NCBI GenBank assembly: GCA_014238155.1
Contig: JABABQ010000063.1
Coordinates: 153,920-217,919 of the forward strand
Direction: 5' to 3'
DNA length: 64,000 nucleotides
From: Rhizobiaceae bacterium
GTDB taxonomy: Bacteria > Pseudomonadota > Alphaproteobacteria > Rhizobiales > Rhizobiaceae
Made by a program: the position numbers and the translations under genes. The number at the start of each line of letters is the position of its first letter. Within the stretch, counting starts at the first letter, position 1. The notes under the pieces are model-generated. The model saw nothing but the letters and a program-made list of their open reading frames with translations. It made no database searches and was not told the DNA's origin. This document shows, piece by piece, positions 31,380 through 41,846 of this stretch.

Positions 31380-32144
31380 ATGACACCTGATATTATTCCT
31401 CTCGTTGCTGGTAACTGGAAAATGAATGGTGCACGCGACCAACTCGACCAGTTGGCCCTGATGTCCCGGGGGCTGGATGATGACCTCGCAGAGGCCGTTG
31501 ATGTGGTGGTTTGCCCGCCCACAACATTGTTATATGTGGCCACGACACTGTCTGAAGACACGCCGCTGCAAGTTGGAGCTCAGGACTGCCACAACGAGCA
31601 GTCCGGCGCCCATACCGGCGATATTTCTGCTGAAATGATCAGGGACTGTATGGCCGACTATTGCATTGTCGGGCATTCCGAACGACGAACCGATCACGGT
31701 GAATCTGATTATCACGTGGCCGGTAAGGCGCAGGCCTGCTGGCGTGCCGGCCTGACTGCCATTATCTGCGTCGGTGAGACCGAAGCAGAATATGATGCCG
31801 GCATGGCGCAAGCGGTGTTGAAGCGCCAGATCCTGTCTTCCGTCCCCGAAGGAGCGACTGAAGATGACACTATCGTCGCCTACGAACCGGTCTGGGCCAT
31901 AGGAACGGGCAAAACCCCAAGCCCGGAAGACGTGCGGGACATTCATGCATTTATCAGGGAAACCCTGGCTGAGAAGCTGGGTGGTCACGGTGAACGTATG
32001 CGGGTTCTCTATGGTGGGTCGGTAAAACCGGCTAATGCTGCAGAATTGATGTCGATTTTGAATGTTGACGGCGCATTAGTGGGAGGCGCCAGCTTGAAAG
32101 CCGATGACTTCCTCGCCATATGCGAAATATATCGAGACATGTAA
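31380..32144 (+). CDS. tpiA: Triosephosphate isomerase
   Basis: Interconverts dihydroxyacetone phosphate and glyceraldehyde-3-phosphate. 254 residues with catalytic Lys in VAGNWKMNG, His in IVGHSERRTDHGE and Glu in VAYEPVWAIGTGKTPSP; LYGGSVKPANA binds phosphate. The track start at 31284 adds 32 residues; the ATG at 31380 was chosen because the family begins close to AGNWKMNG. Confidence 0.97.
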   Translation: MTPDIIPLVAGNWKMNGARDQLDQLALMSRGLDDDLAEAVDVVVCPPTTLLYVATTLSEDTPLQVGAQDCHNEQSGAHTGDISAEMIRDCMADYCIVGHSERRTDHGESDYHVAGKAQACWRAGLTAIICVGETEAEYDAGMAQAVLKRQILSSVPEGATEDDTIVAYEPVWAIGTGKTPSPEDVRDIHAFIRETLAEKLGGHGERMRVLYGGSVKPANAAELMSILNVDGALVGGASLKADDFLAICEIYRDM

Positions 32145-32243
32145 GCTGTCATGCTCTTGGCAAAACCAACAGGTTCGGCTAGTAAGCCGCGTCGAAGCCG
32201 ATAGGTTGTACGACGCATCTATTGAATTGGAAACTTTCCAGAT

Positions 32244-32648
32244 ATGACCACCGTACTCATCGTCATCCATATTATGCTCGTTCTGGCGCTCATCGTGCTG
32301 GTTCTCCTGCAACGTTCCGAAGGCGGTGCCTTGGGAATCGGTGGCGGCGGCGGTGGTGGCGGCGGTGGCGGTTTCATGTCGGCCAGGGGTGCTGCTGACG
32401 CGTTGACCAAAACCACCACGATTATCGCAGCTGGTTTTTTCGTTACATCAATTGCCCTGGGTGTTGTGGCAAATCAGACGAACCGCACCGAAGACGTGTT
32501 GCAGCGTATCGAAGGAGCTGGCCAAACAGGCGTTCCAACCGAAGGTGGAGAAGCTCCGTCCACTGCGCCTTCCGCCGGGACTTTACTGGATGACCTGAAC
32601 AAGGAAGGTGAAGCCACACCAGAAACCGGTGTGCCCACATCCGAATAA
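32244..32648 (+). CDS. secG: Preprotein translocase subunit SecG
   Basis: Small SecYEG translocon subunit, 134 residues. The first transmembrane helix is VLIVIHIMLVLALIVLVLLQRSEGGALGIGG, then a run of eleven glycines, GFMSARGAADALTKTT, and a second helix. The C-terminal tail of about 50 residues is Pro/Glu/Thr-rich and probably disordered. The glycine run is encoded by a GGTGGCGGC-like tract, which could be slippage-prone. It lies between tpiA and pyrG, as in related genomes. Confidence 0.95.
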   Translation: MTTVLIVIHIMLVLALIVLVLLQRSEGGALGIGGGGGGGGGGGFMSARGAADALTKTTTIIAAGFFVTSIALGVVANQTNRTEDVLQRIEGAGQTGVPTEGGEAPSTAPSAGTLLDDLNKEGEATPETGVPTSE

Positions 32649-32779
32649 AGTTGATGCCGCTATGTCCGGCGGTTTCAATATTCATCCGGCGGCCATTTTT
32701 CTGGCTTCCGCAACACGAAGCGTGTGCATAACTCAAAAAACAAAATTTTGGGGTTTGCGCTTTCTCACAAACGGTCTAA

Positions 32780-35205
<2,426 letters not shown>

Positions 35206-35559
35206 TTAACGCGCGGCAATCAGGCCAATTTCCACTGTAAAGTCCGGTGTCGCGAGGCGTGGAGATTCAACACAAGCGCGACAGGGTGTATTGTCGGGCG
35301 ATACCCAAGCATCCCACACAGCATTCATTTCAGCAAAATCATCCATGCTGCACAGCCAGATTGTCGCAGACAGAGCTTTCGACTTATCGCTTCCAGCATC
35401 TGCGAGCAGACCATCAATCTGGCCAAGAATGGCTTTGGTTTGTTCTGTGACCGTGCCGCCCGGTGCTGACTGGGCAACCTGTCCGGCCAGATAAACGGTG
35501 TCACCATGGACAACGGCCTGACTCATGCGTTCGCCGGTGTGAAATCGTGTAACTGTCAT
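35206..35559 (-). CDS. RidA family protein
   Basis: A 117-residue member of the RidA/YjgF family, which hydrolyses reactive enamine/imine intermediates. GDTVYLAGQVAQ and TEQTKAILGQIDGLLADAGSDKSKAL are typical. The C-terminal segment PCRACVESPRLATPDFTVEIGLIAA holds the conserved Arg and Glu. It stops immediately before the start of the racemase-family gene, so the two are probably co-translated. Confidence 0.9.
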   Translation of the reverse strand: MTVTRFHTGERMSQAVVHGDTVYLAGQVAQSAPGGTVTEQTKAILGQIDGLLADAGSDKSKALSATIWLCSMDDFAEMNAVWDAWVSPDNTPCRACVESPRLATPDFTVEIGLIAAR

Positions 35560-35574
35560 ATTTAAGCTCCATGT

Positions 35575-36084
35575 TTAGCCATCTTTCAGGCCGGAAATTG
35601 GTTCGACATAGGACATTTCCATATCCCAGGGGAAATAGATCCAGGTGTCCTGGCTGACTTCGGTGACAAAAGTGTCGGCCATCGGTACGCCTGTGGGTTT
35701 TGCATAAACGGTGGCAATATGGGCATTGGGCAGCATATCACGCACCTTTTTGGCTGTCGCGCCGGTATCGGTCAGGTCATCAATGACCAGAACTCCACGC
35801 CCACCATCTGCCTTGACCATTTCTTCGTTGATCTCTTTGATCACATCCAGTTCGCCCTGATCCTTATATTCGTGATAAGACGCGATGCACACCGTTTCGA
35901 TTGTCCGAATGCCCAACTCGCGCGCGATAATAGCTGCGGGAACCAGCCCGCCGCGAGTGATGGCAACAATTGCCGACCAGGGTGCTTTCTCTTTTCCCGG
36001 ACCGGACAGTCTCCAGGCCAGTGCTTTGCAGTCACGGTGAAATTGATCCCAGCTAACGGGAAAAGCCTTCGAAGAAGGGGACAT
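35575..36084 (-). CDS. gpt: Xanthine phosphoribosyltransferase
   Basis: Purine salvage enzyme converting xanthine and guanine to XMP and GMP. 169 residues with the PRPP-binding signature [42 protein letters not shown] at the flexible-loop side, and the C-terminal [15 protein letters not shown]. The ATG at 36084 ([18 protein letters not shown]) is preferred to the upstream start by comparison with the family. It lies 15 bases before the RidA gene on the same strand. Confidence 0.93.
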   Translation of the reverse strand: MSPSSKAFPVSWDQFHRDCKALAWRLSGPGKEKAPWSAIVAITRGGLVPAAIIARELGIRTIETVCIASYHEYKDQGELDVIKEINEEMVKADGGRGVLVIDDLTDTGATAKKVRDMLPNAHIATVYAKPTGVPMADTFVTEVSQDTWIYFPWDMEMSYVEPISGLKDG

Positions 36085-36269
36085 GGCGACGATCCTCACT
36101 GTTGGGTGGTTGCAAGGCGATAACCCAACTCGACGCTCGGAGCAAGACGGGATTGATACCGACTCACAAACTCCCCATCATATGGCAGCCCCATCAGGAA
36201 AAGATCATACCTGTCGCTCTCATGTGCAAAAACAAAATCATAACCAACCAAGACCGATAGGCTTTGGAC

Positions 36270-37109
36270 TCAGTGAAGGGCTTGGCTCAGGTTCGGCCGG
36301 GAAGATTGCAAAAAATCGTGCGACGGGATGTGTGGTTTATCGAGATAAAAACCCTGAAACAGATCAGCGCCCAGTTCCCGCGCAAAAACAAACATATCTG
36401 AAGTTTCTATTCCTTCGATGATGACCCTGCCACCATCATCATGTGCTCGGGATATGAACGAATCGAGCAAGCGTTTCTGGCGGGTCTGAACCATGCTTTG
36501 CGCAAACAGGTGACCGTCTATCTTCACGACATCGGGCATCAGCGAATGATAGCGTTCCAGATTGGATTCGCCTCGGCCATAGTCATCCATGGCAATTCTG
36601 ACGTGCTGTGCCTTGGCAAAATCTCTGAGCCATAAAAGGATTTTTTCACTGGCGGGAACCGTTTCCAGAAACTCCAACACAATTGTTGAGCGACTAAGTC
36701 CGTTGATTGCCAACCGACTGAGCATAAACAGAAACTCTTTCTCCATACTCTCAATATCAGTGTATCTTGCCAGATTAACATTGATGTACAGATCACAATT
36801 AATAGGCGTCGCAGATTGGAAGTTACGAATGTGAAGTGCCTGACAAATGCATTCAATAAACAAAGCATCTTCAGGACCAATTTGTCGAAACAGCAGACTG
36901 GGTGTGATGCTGACGTCGTCTACGAAGGGTCGAATTAGTCCCTCAAGACCGGCAACTCGCAGAGTTTCAGCATCTTCAAAGCGAAAAATGGGTTGATAGG
37001 CAGAATAGAGCGTGTAGCCATTGTAATGGCCGACACTAAGACCATTATCTAATCGTTCGATGGCTTCGCCAACTCGAACTGGTCTTGACGTTCGTATTTG
37101 CATTCCCAT
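36270..37109 (-). CDS. Stand-alone EAL domain protein (cyclic-di-GMP phosphodiesterase)
   Basis: A 279-residue protein made almost entirely of one EAL domain. The signature is present as EGLIRP, and the metal and catalytic residues look complete: NVNLAR (Asn), VLEFLE (Glu), MDDYGRGESN (two Asp), VVKIDG (Lys), IEGIET (Glu) and LFQGFYL (Gln). No sensor, GGDEF or membrane segment is visible. Active hydrolysis of c-di-GMP is therefore likely. The 200 bases upstream are AT-rich and contain inverted repeats. Confidence 0.9.
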   Translation of the reverse strand: MGMQIRTSRPVRVGEAIERLDNGLSVGHYNGYTLYSAYQPIFRFEDAETLRVAGLEGLIRPFVDDVSITPSLLFRQIGPEDALFIECICQALHIRNFQSATPINCDLYINVNLARYTDIESMEKEFLFMLSRLAINGLSRSTIVLEFLETVPASEKILLWLRDFAKAQHVRIAMDDYGRGESNLERYHSLMPDVVKIDGHLFAQSMVQTRQKRLLDSFISRAHDDGGRVIIEGIETSDMFVFARELGADLFQGFYLDKPHIPSHDFLQSSRPNLSQALH

Positions 37110-37312
37110 AAGCCGTACCTTCTTTCGTTTACGTTCCCGTCAATCGCACAACTAAGAACAAATTGAAATGCTTGCAACAACACATTTCGTAAAAAACGGC
37201 AGATAAATCGATTAAATCGAAATTATATTGAGAATAGAAATTTTTTTAAACTCAGCATGTTTACAAAAACATGTTAATACAAAGAGGTACCAAAAATTAT
37301 TGTAATGTAATA
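37110..37312 (-). promoter_or_regulatory. AT-rich upstream region of the EAL gene with inverted repeats
   Basis: The region contains TCGAT-TAA-ATCGA (about 37208-37220) and CATGTTT-ACAA-AAACATG (37256-37273), both perfect inverted repeats, in a markedly AT-rich stretch. They may be binding sites controlling the phosphodiesterase gene. The second is also close to the 3' end of the molybdopterin-binding gene and has no T-run on either strand. Confidence 0.35.
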
Positions 37313-38053
37313 CTATAACATCACATTTTTCAACATATTTTGGACATCTTTTATTGCCAGCGCCACGGCGATTTGATCACGGCCTCTTACGACAATTTGG
37401 GTGGAATAGGCTCCATCTTCGTATCTGGGGTATGATCCGATCATCGTGTCGGGATGATTGTCTTGAATTTTGCCCAACGGTCCGCCAACCGTGCCCTCAC
37501 CATAAGGACAGTCTACAACTTGGGATATGATTTTTTGCCCGCCCTTCAATGTCGGCGCGATAGCATCCATCATCGCCTGCATTATCTGGGGAACGCCGGC
37601 CATGATGTGCACATTTTGAATGCGGATACCTGGAGCCTTTGAAATTGGGTTGTCGATCAGTTCGGCCCCTTTCGGGGTGCGAGCCATGCGTTGCCGGGCT
37701 TCGGTGAATTCCATATTTCGGGATTCATAATACTGAGCCATTTCTCGCATGGCCTTTGGATGTGGTTCGCAGGGAACTCCAAAGGCCTGCGAGATTGATT
37801 CAGCCGTAATGTCGTCGTGCGTTGGCCCAATGCCTCCGGTCGTGAAAACATAATCGTAACGGTGGCGCAGGGCATTGACGGCTTCAACAATTGCATCCTT
37901 GTCATCGGGGACGATGCGGACTTCACTCAGGTCGATCCCCATTCCGGTCAGATAATCGGCAACAAAGCCAATATTCTTGTCTTTGGTTCGGCCGGACAGA
38001 ATTTCATCACCAATCACCAGCATTGCGGCGGTGACAATCTTAATTTCAGACAT
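37313..38053 (-). CDS. Competence/damage-inducible CinA-like molybdopterin-binding domain protein
   Basis: A 246-residue protein with the MoCF-biosynthesis (MoaB/CinA N-terminal) fold: AAMLVIGDEILSGRTKDKNIGFVADYL and YDYVFTTGGIGPTHDDITAESISQAFG. The C-terminal deamidase domain of full CinA is absent, and this short form is common in alphaproteobacteria. It may act as an ADP-ribose pyrophosphatase-type repair enzyme, as shown for some CinA proteins; that is family inference. Confidence 0.88.
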   Translation of the reverse strand: MSEIKIVTAAMLVIGDEILSGRTKDKNIGFVADYLTGMGIDLSEVRIVPDDKDAIVEAVNALRHRYDYVFTTGGIGPTHDDITAESISQAFGVPCEPHPKAMREMAQYYESRNMEFTEARQRMARTPKGAELIDNPISKAPGIRIQNVHIMAGVPQIMQAMMDAIAPTLKGGQKIISQVVDCPYGEGTVGGPLGKIQDNHPDTMIGSYPRYEDGAYSTQIVVRGRDQIAVALAIKDVQNMLKNVML

Positions 38054-38124
38054 TCTAAAACTTCTTTCAACAAAGCAAATAAGTGGCTATTCGCTGCAGC
38101 AATTCGATGTTAGCTAAGCGCAAC

Positions 38125-38211
38125 GCCCCCTTGGCGAAATTGGTATACGCAGCAGACTTAAAATCTGTAGGTCGAAAGACCGTGCCGGTTCAAGTCCGGC
38201 AGGGGGCACCA
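38125..38211 (+). tRNA. tRNA-Leu (TAA)
   Basis: An 87-base class II tRNA. The acceptor stem is GCCCCCT with AGGGGGC. Anticodon stem GCAGA/TCTGT with loop CTTAAAA gives anticodon TAA. The long variable arm AGGTCGAAAGACCG is typical of tRNA-Leu. T arm GCCGGTTCAAGTCCGGC; the CCA end is encoded. Confidence 0.95.
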
Positions 38212-38646
38212 TTCAAATAATTTATCACTGACAGTCCAGTGCGGCGGCAGGTATTCTCCTCCATAAAGGGCCGTTCAACACCGATGATCATTGAATAGTG
38301 CGATATCTTGCACTTTTCGATGGGGTCTTCACCTGTTTATCTAAGTTGTGCCGTTGATTCCTCCTACTGATCCGGCACACCCGGTGCGAAACCTTTCTTG
38401 AGCAGGGGTGAGCAAGTGGGCTTCCGCCTGGTTACCATCCCACCGGTAACCAGGCGGGTCTATTTGTATCGAGCGTCAATCAGTTTGCAGCCAGAACATG
38501 ATCTAAACCAAACGGCGCCCCTGGTTGGAACAGATAAAATTTTGAAGCAATCAGAGTGAACAATTAAAAATTGCAATATCTGCAGTGTGCAAGGCAAAAA
38601 AAACCGGGCATAGAAGTTCAATCGCATCATCCTTGAAAGCTGGCTA
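38212..38646 (+). other. Intergenic region with strong hairpins; possible small RNA
   Basis: No protein gene is visible in these 435 bases. Three features stand out. A hairpin AGTGCGA/TTGCACT followed by TTT lies at 38297-38317 and may terminate the tRNA-Leu transcript. Two TCCTCC stretches (about 38258 and 38361) could pair with ribosome-binding sites. A perfect 13-base-pair stem CCGCCTGGTTACC...GGTAACCAGGCGG lies at 38424-38457. The combination resembles trans-acting rhizobial small RNAs with anti-Shine-Dalgarno loops, but no clear promoter or long terminal T-run was found. Confidence 0.35.
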
Positions 38647-39831
38647 GTGTTTGGCATCATAATTCTGGCTGCCGCCTACATCATCAGTCATTTCTACCGC
38701 TCGTTCCTGGCTGTTCTTTCACCCCAGTTATCGGTGGAACTTGGCCTCAATCCCGCTCATCTTAGTGACGCCCTGGGGGCCTGGTTTGCGGCATTTGCCT
38801 TAAGCCAGTTCCTCGTTGGCGTGATGCTCGACAAGTTTGGACCTCGCTGGACGACCGCCGGACTGTTCGCCATTTGTGGCAGTGGCGGCGGAATGCTGTT
38901 TTCACTTGCCCAGTCATATTTTGAGGTACTTTTCGGCATGGTGTTGCTGGGAATTGGCTGTGCACCAATCCTGATGGCGTCGGTCTATATTTTCAAGCGC
39001 AGTTATGACGGTCGAAAGTTTGCCACATTGGCCTCAACTTTCATTGCGGTCGGCCTGTTGGGCAACATTCTTGGGGCAAGTCCATTGGCCCACGCCATGG
39101 AAACATTTGGCTGGCGCGCCGTCATGATGGGCCTGTCCGGCATCACACTTTTGCTTTCCGTGTCGATGATATTTTGGGTTAAAGATCCACAAGTCCTGTC
39201 GACAACGGAAGGGATCAAAGGTGGCTACCTCGAAATTTTGAAGATGAAGGAGCTGTGGCTCATCTTGCCACTGGTATTTGTCAATTATGGCGTTACCGGC
39301 GGGATCAGAGGCCTATGGGCAGGACCATATCTGGACCTCGTTCACGGAATATCGGCCATTGATATTGGCAAGATTATGCTTGCAATGGCGATTGCAATGA
39401 CCGTTGGTAGTTTTGCCTATGGACCGGCAGACCGCATTTTCAACAGTCGCAAATGGGTCGTTCTTGGTGGAGGAATGTGTTCACTGATCAGTTTGCTCTA
39501 TTGGAACCTGAACCCTGATGTTGCCCCTATATCTGTCGCAGTAATCCTGGTCGTGATTGGCTTTTGTTCTCTGTTTTACGGCCTGTTGATGGCTCACGCC
39601 ACCGCCAATATTCCAGCTCACATGGCGGGCAGGGGGGTCACATTGGTCAACTTCTTCAACATGGGTGGTGTCGGTATCATGCAATGGATTTCATCGGAAG
39701 TTTATCGACGCCAGGTCGACGAAACGACCGTGCTGGATGGATTTTCCGGGGTGCTCATGTTCTATTTCATCGCTCTGACAGTTGCCTTGGCGATTTACGC
39801 ATTTTCAAAAGACAGCAAACCGGTTGCCTAA
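38647..39831 (+). CDS. MFS transporter
   Basis: A major facilitator superfamily permease of 394 residues with about twelve hydrophobic segments. SDALGAWFAAFALSQFLVGVMLDKFGPRWTTAGLF carries the loop 2-3 GxxxDxxGxR-like signature (GVMLDKFGPR). The start is a GTG at 38647; an upstream stop at 38611 and no ATG limit alternatives. The first transmembrane helix begins after only two residues, so a few N-terminal residues may be mis-called. The substrate is unknown. It converges with the asparaginase gene. Confidence 0.87.
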   Translation: MFGIIILAAAYIISHFYRSFLAVLSPQLSVELGLNPAHLSDALGAWFAAFALSQFLVGVMLDKFGPRWTTAGLFAICGSGGGMLFSLAQSYFEVLFGMVLLGIGCAPILMASVYIFKRSYDGRKFATLASTFIAVGLLGNILGASPLAHAMETFGWRAVMMGLSGITLLLSVSMIFWVKDPQVLSTTEGIKGGYLEILKMKELWLILPLVFVNYGVTGGIRGLWAGPYLDLVHGISAIDIGKIMLAMAIAMTVGSFAYGPADRIFNSRKWVVLGGGMCSLISLLYWNLNPDVAPISVAVILVVIGFCSLFYGLLMAHATANIPAHMAGRGVTLVNFFNMGGVGIMQWISSEVYRRQVDETTVLDGFSGVLMFYFIALTVALAIYAFSKDSKPVA

Positions 39832-39843
39832 AACCGTGCCGGC

Positions 39844-40848
39844 CTAATTCGGTAAGTTTGTTCTCAAATTCCCAACTTCATAACGGTTTCGATTTTTGAG
39901 AATCGGATTAGCCATCGCTTGTAGACTGTCGTGCAATGGATCGTTGGCTGTGAGCAAGTGTGCAACCGTAGCCGCCATCATAGCTTCAGACGCGCGCGTA
40001 GATCCATCATCACATTTCAATGCAATTCCCAGACCCAGTTCCGCGACCGTGCCGCAATACACGCCCTCAGCCCCGGTTTTTCCAAACAAACGTCCCGGTT
40101 CAAGTTCAATCAATTGTTTGCAAAAACGTTTGGTTCCAGCCATATAAAAAGGCGCCGACATGCAGGCATTCAACAGACGTTTGCCAGCCTTGGCTCGCTC
40201 ATCACCGAGGCTCTGACCAGTTGCCATTTTTGCAAATCCCTGGGCCATTGCCGTCAATGGCGTGGCATAGGTTGGAATAGAACAACCGTCCATTCCGCGC
40301 AAATCTTCAGCATGCGCCACACCTGTGACATCTTCCAACGCAGCCCGGACCGTTTTCATGATTTGATGGTCGGGACTGATATATCCCTTGGGATCGATAC
40401 CCAGATGGGTAGCTGTGCAGATAAAGCCTGAATGCTTGCCCGAACAATTGTTGCATAGTGCTCCCGGTGCGGTTGTGCGGGTTTTAGCCTGATGTATCAA
40501 TACAGGTTGATGGCTCGACCACTGCCCACCGCATTCCAGGTTGGTTTCATCGCGACCGGCTCTCGCCAACATGGACCGCGCCATTTCAATATGGGCGTCT
40601 TCACCTGAGTGAGATGAGCAGACCAGCGCCAGTTCATCGTCGCCAAATCCATATGCGTCGGCGGCGCCGCTTTCTATCAGCGGCAGAGCCTGAACCGCTT
40701 TGATTGCTGAACGGGCAAAAACAGGGCGGGCAGTATCTCCAATATTTAGAACTGAATTTCCATCAGCATCCATCACACTGATAGCGCCACGATGTCGTGA
40801 TTCAACAACAGAGCCGCGCGTAACTTCGACAAGAACTGGGTTGGACAT
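39844..40848 (-). CDS. L-asparaginase II family protein
   Basis: A 334-residue asparaginase of the Rhizobium type (beta-lactamase-like, unrelated to E. coli AnsA/AnsB). FARSAIKAVQALPL supplies the S-x-x-K pair, LVCSSHSGEDAHI the second Ser, and ALCNNCSGKHSGFI the C-x-x-K zinc-site region described for this class. It hydrolyses asparagine to aspartate and ammonia. Immediately upstream is a scarred segment with an orphan lysR 3' end and an IS630 remnant, so its native promoter may have been altered. Confidence 0.92.
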   Translation of the reverse strand: MSNPVLVEVTRGSVVESRHRGAISVMDADGNSVLNIGDTARPVFARSAIKAVQALPLIESGAADAYGFGDDELALVCSSHSGEDAHIEMARSMLARAGRDETNLECGGQWSSHQPVLIHQAKTRTTAPGALCNNCSGKHSGFICTATHLGIDPKGYISPDHQIMKTVRAALEDVTGVAHAEDLRGMDGCSIPTYATPLTAMAQGFAKMATGQSLGDERAKAGKRLLNACMSAPFYMAGTKRFCKQLIELEPGRLFGKTGAEGVYCGTVAELGLGIALKCDDGSTRASEAMMAATVAHLLTANDPLHDSLQAMANPILKNRNRYEVGNLRTNLPN

Positions 40849-40879
40849 CGATTTTTTCAGCTCTAATAGGGTGGGAAGG

Positions 40880-41015
40880 GGACAAATCTTACCCTAGTTG
40901 CAGATCGAATAATGATGGTCTCAAGTCAGCGAGTCAACGCCGTAAATCTTGCTTCACAGAGCTTTGAAGCATTCTCGGACATGCCGCCCAAAAGCATTGG
41001 AAGCGGCCCCGATAC
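40880..41015 (-). repeat. Orphan lysR 3' end, copy A of a 136-base direct repeat
   Basis: Aligns without gaps to 43663-43798 (copy B, the true 3' end and downstream of the intact lysR gene). By hand count about 117 of 136 bases match, and the last 46 are identical. Read on the - strand, copy A retains the LysR C-terminus (RHVRECFKAL) and its TGA stop. It is therefore the truncated end of a paralogous lysR gene, cut off at an IS630 remnant. Confidence 0.85.
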
Positions 41016-41440
41016 TGTCCGACAATGTCGAGCACCTTGTCCACGAACAGCGGGTCAGTCGACAATTTGAACGTCTCGCTGCCATGTGGCTGAAGACCAA
41101 ACGCATTCCAAATCCGCCGGGTTTTAGTATGTGAAAGTCCGGTCTCGGCGGCCATCGACCGGATCAACCAATAGGTGGCGTCTTTCGGCGTGGAGTTCAA
41201 TGTGCACTCAATCACCTCGGCCACCTGATCATCCGTAACCGTACGCGTCCGGCTCGCACGATACTCATCGCTAGGCCCCTCGAAACCTGTCCGTCACAAA
41301 ACGACGCCTCCACTTGCCAGCCGTACGCTCATGCACACCAAGCCAGTAGGCAACTTCCTTGCTGGTCAATCGGTCGGCGCAAAAGCAAGATCCGGACCTT
41401 CGCCCGAAAAGAGGTCGTCCAAAACTGTGCTGCCAAGCTT
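41016..41440 (-). pseudogene. IS630-family transposase remnant
   Basis: The - strand encodes recognisable IS630 transposase pieces in changing frames: RAKVRILLL, LTSKEVAYWLGVHERTAGKWRRRFVTDRF, then after a frameshift TRTVTDDQVAEVIECTL, ATYWLIRSMAAETGLSHTK and FGLQPHGSETFKLSTDPLF. It breaks off at DIVGQY, just before the first catalytic Asp region, and runs into the orphan lysR end. The ORF track calls 40934-41224 as a hybrid ORF across this junction. The element is dead: frameshifted and lacking the DDE domain. Confidence 0.85.
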
Positions 41441-41846
41441 GGATAAGTAATGATGCCGCAAAGATCGGTGGCCGTCACATATGGTTCTCCATAACAATTG
41501 CCAAGATTGTTGGATCGTTATTCACCGTCGTCAAAGCTTCAATTCAATCGTCCAGTAGTTGGATCAGAACTCGGCCTGAAAGAAACGGCATAAACCAATT
41601 GAGAATTTGCGAAATATTCCTTGTGGATGAATCAACAAAATTTCTATATTCCAATGGCTATCATGTATTATCGCTATCGGATTGATTTATTGTGAAAAAT
41701 TATTACAAATGGATATTTAAAATAATCACCAAAGAATAAAATATGAATTAGAAGTTCATCGCTAGCCGCGCGAAAATCTGCAAGTTCAGATCTAGATGTT
41801 TACACATTTTTACATCGCCCACAGTGGCTGGAGAAGAAGTCAAACC
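41441..41846 (+). other. AT-rich region upstream of the binding-protein/TRIC gene
   Basis: These 406 bases hold no credible gene. The last 250 are strongly AT-rich (for example TATTACAAATGGATATTTAAAATAATC), as expected of a promoter region. No operator or terminator could be identified with confidence. Confidence 0.4.

Noticed and set aside
40934-41224. 96-residue ORF as a complete gene
   Set aside because: It is a hybrid reading across the IS630 remnant and the orphan lysR end, in a frame that is not the lysR frame.
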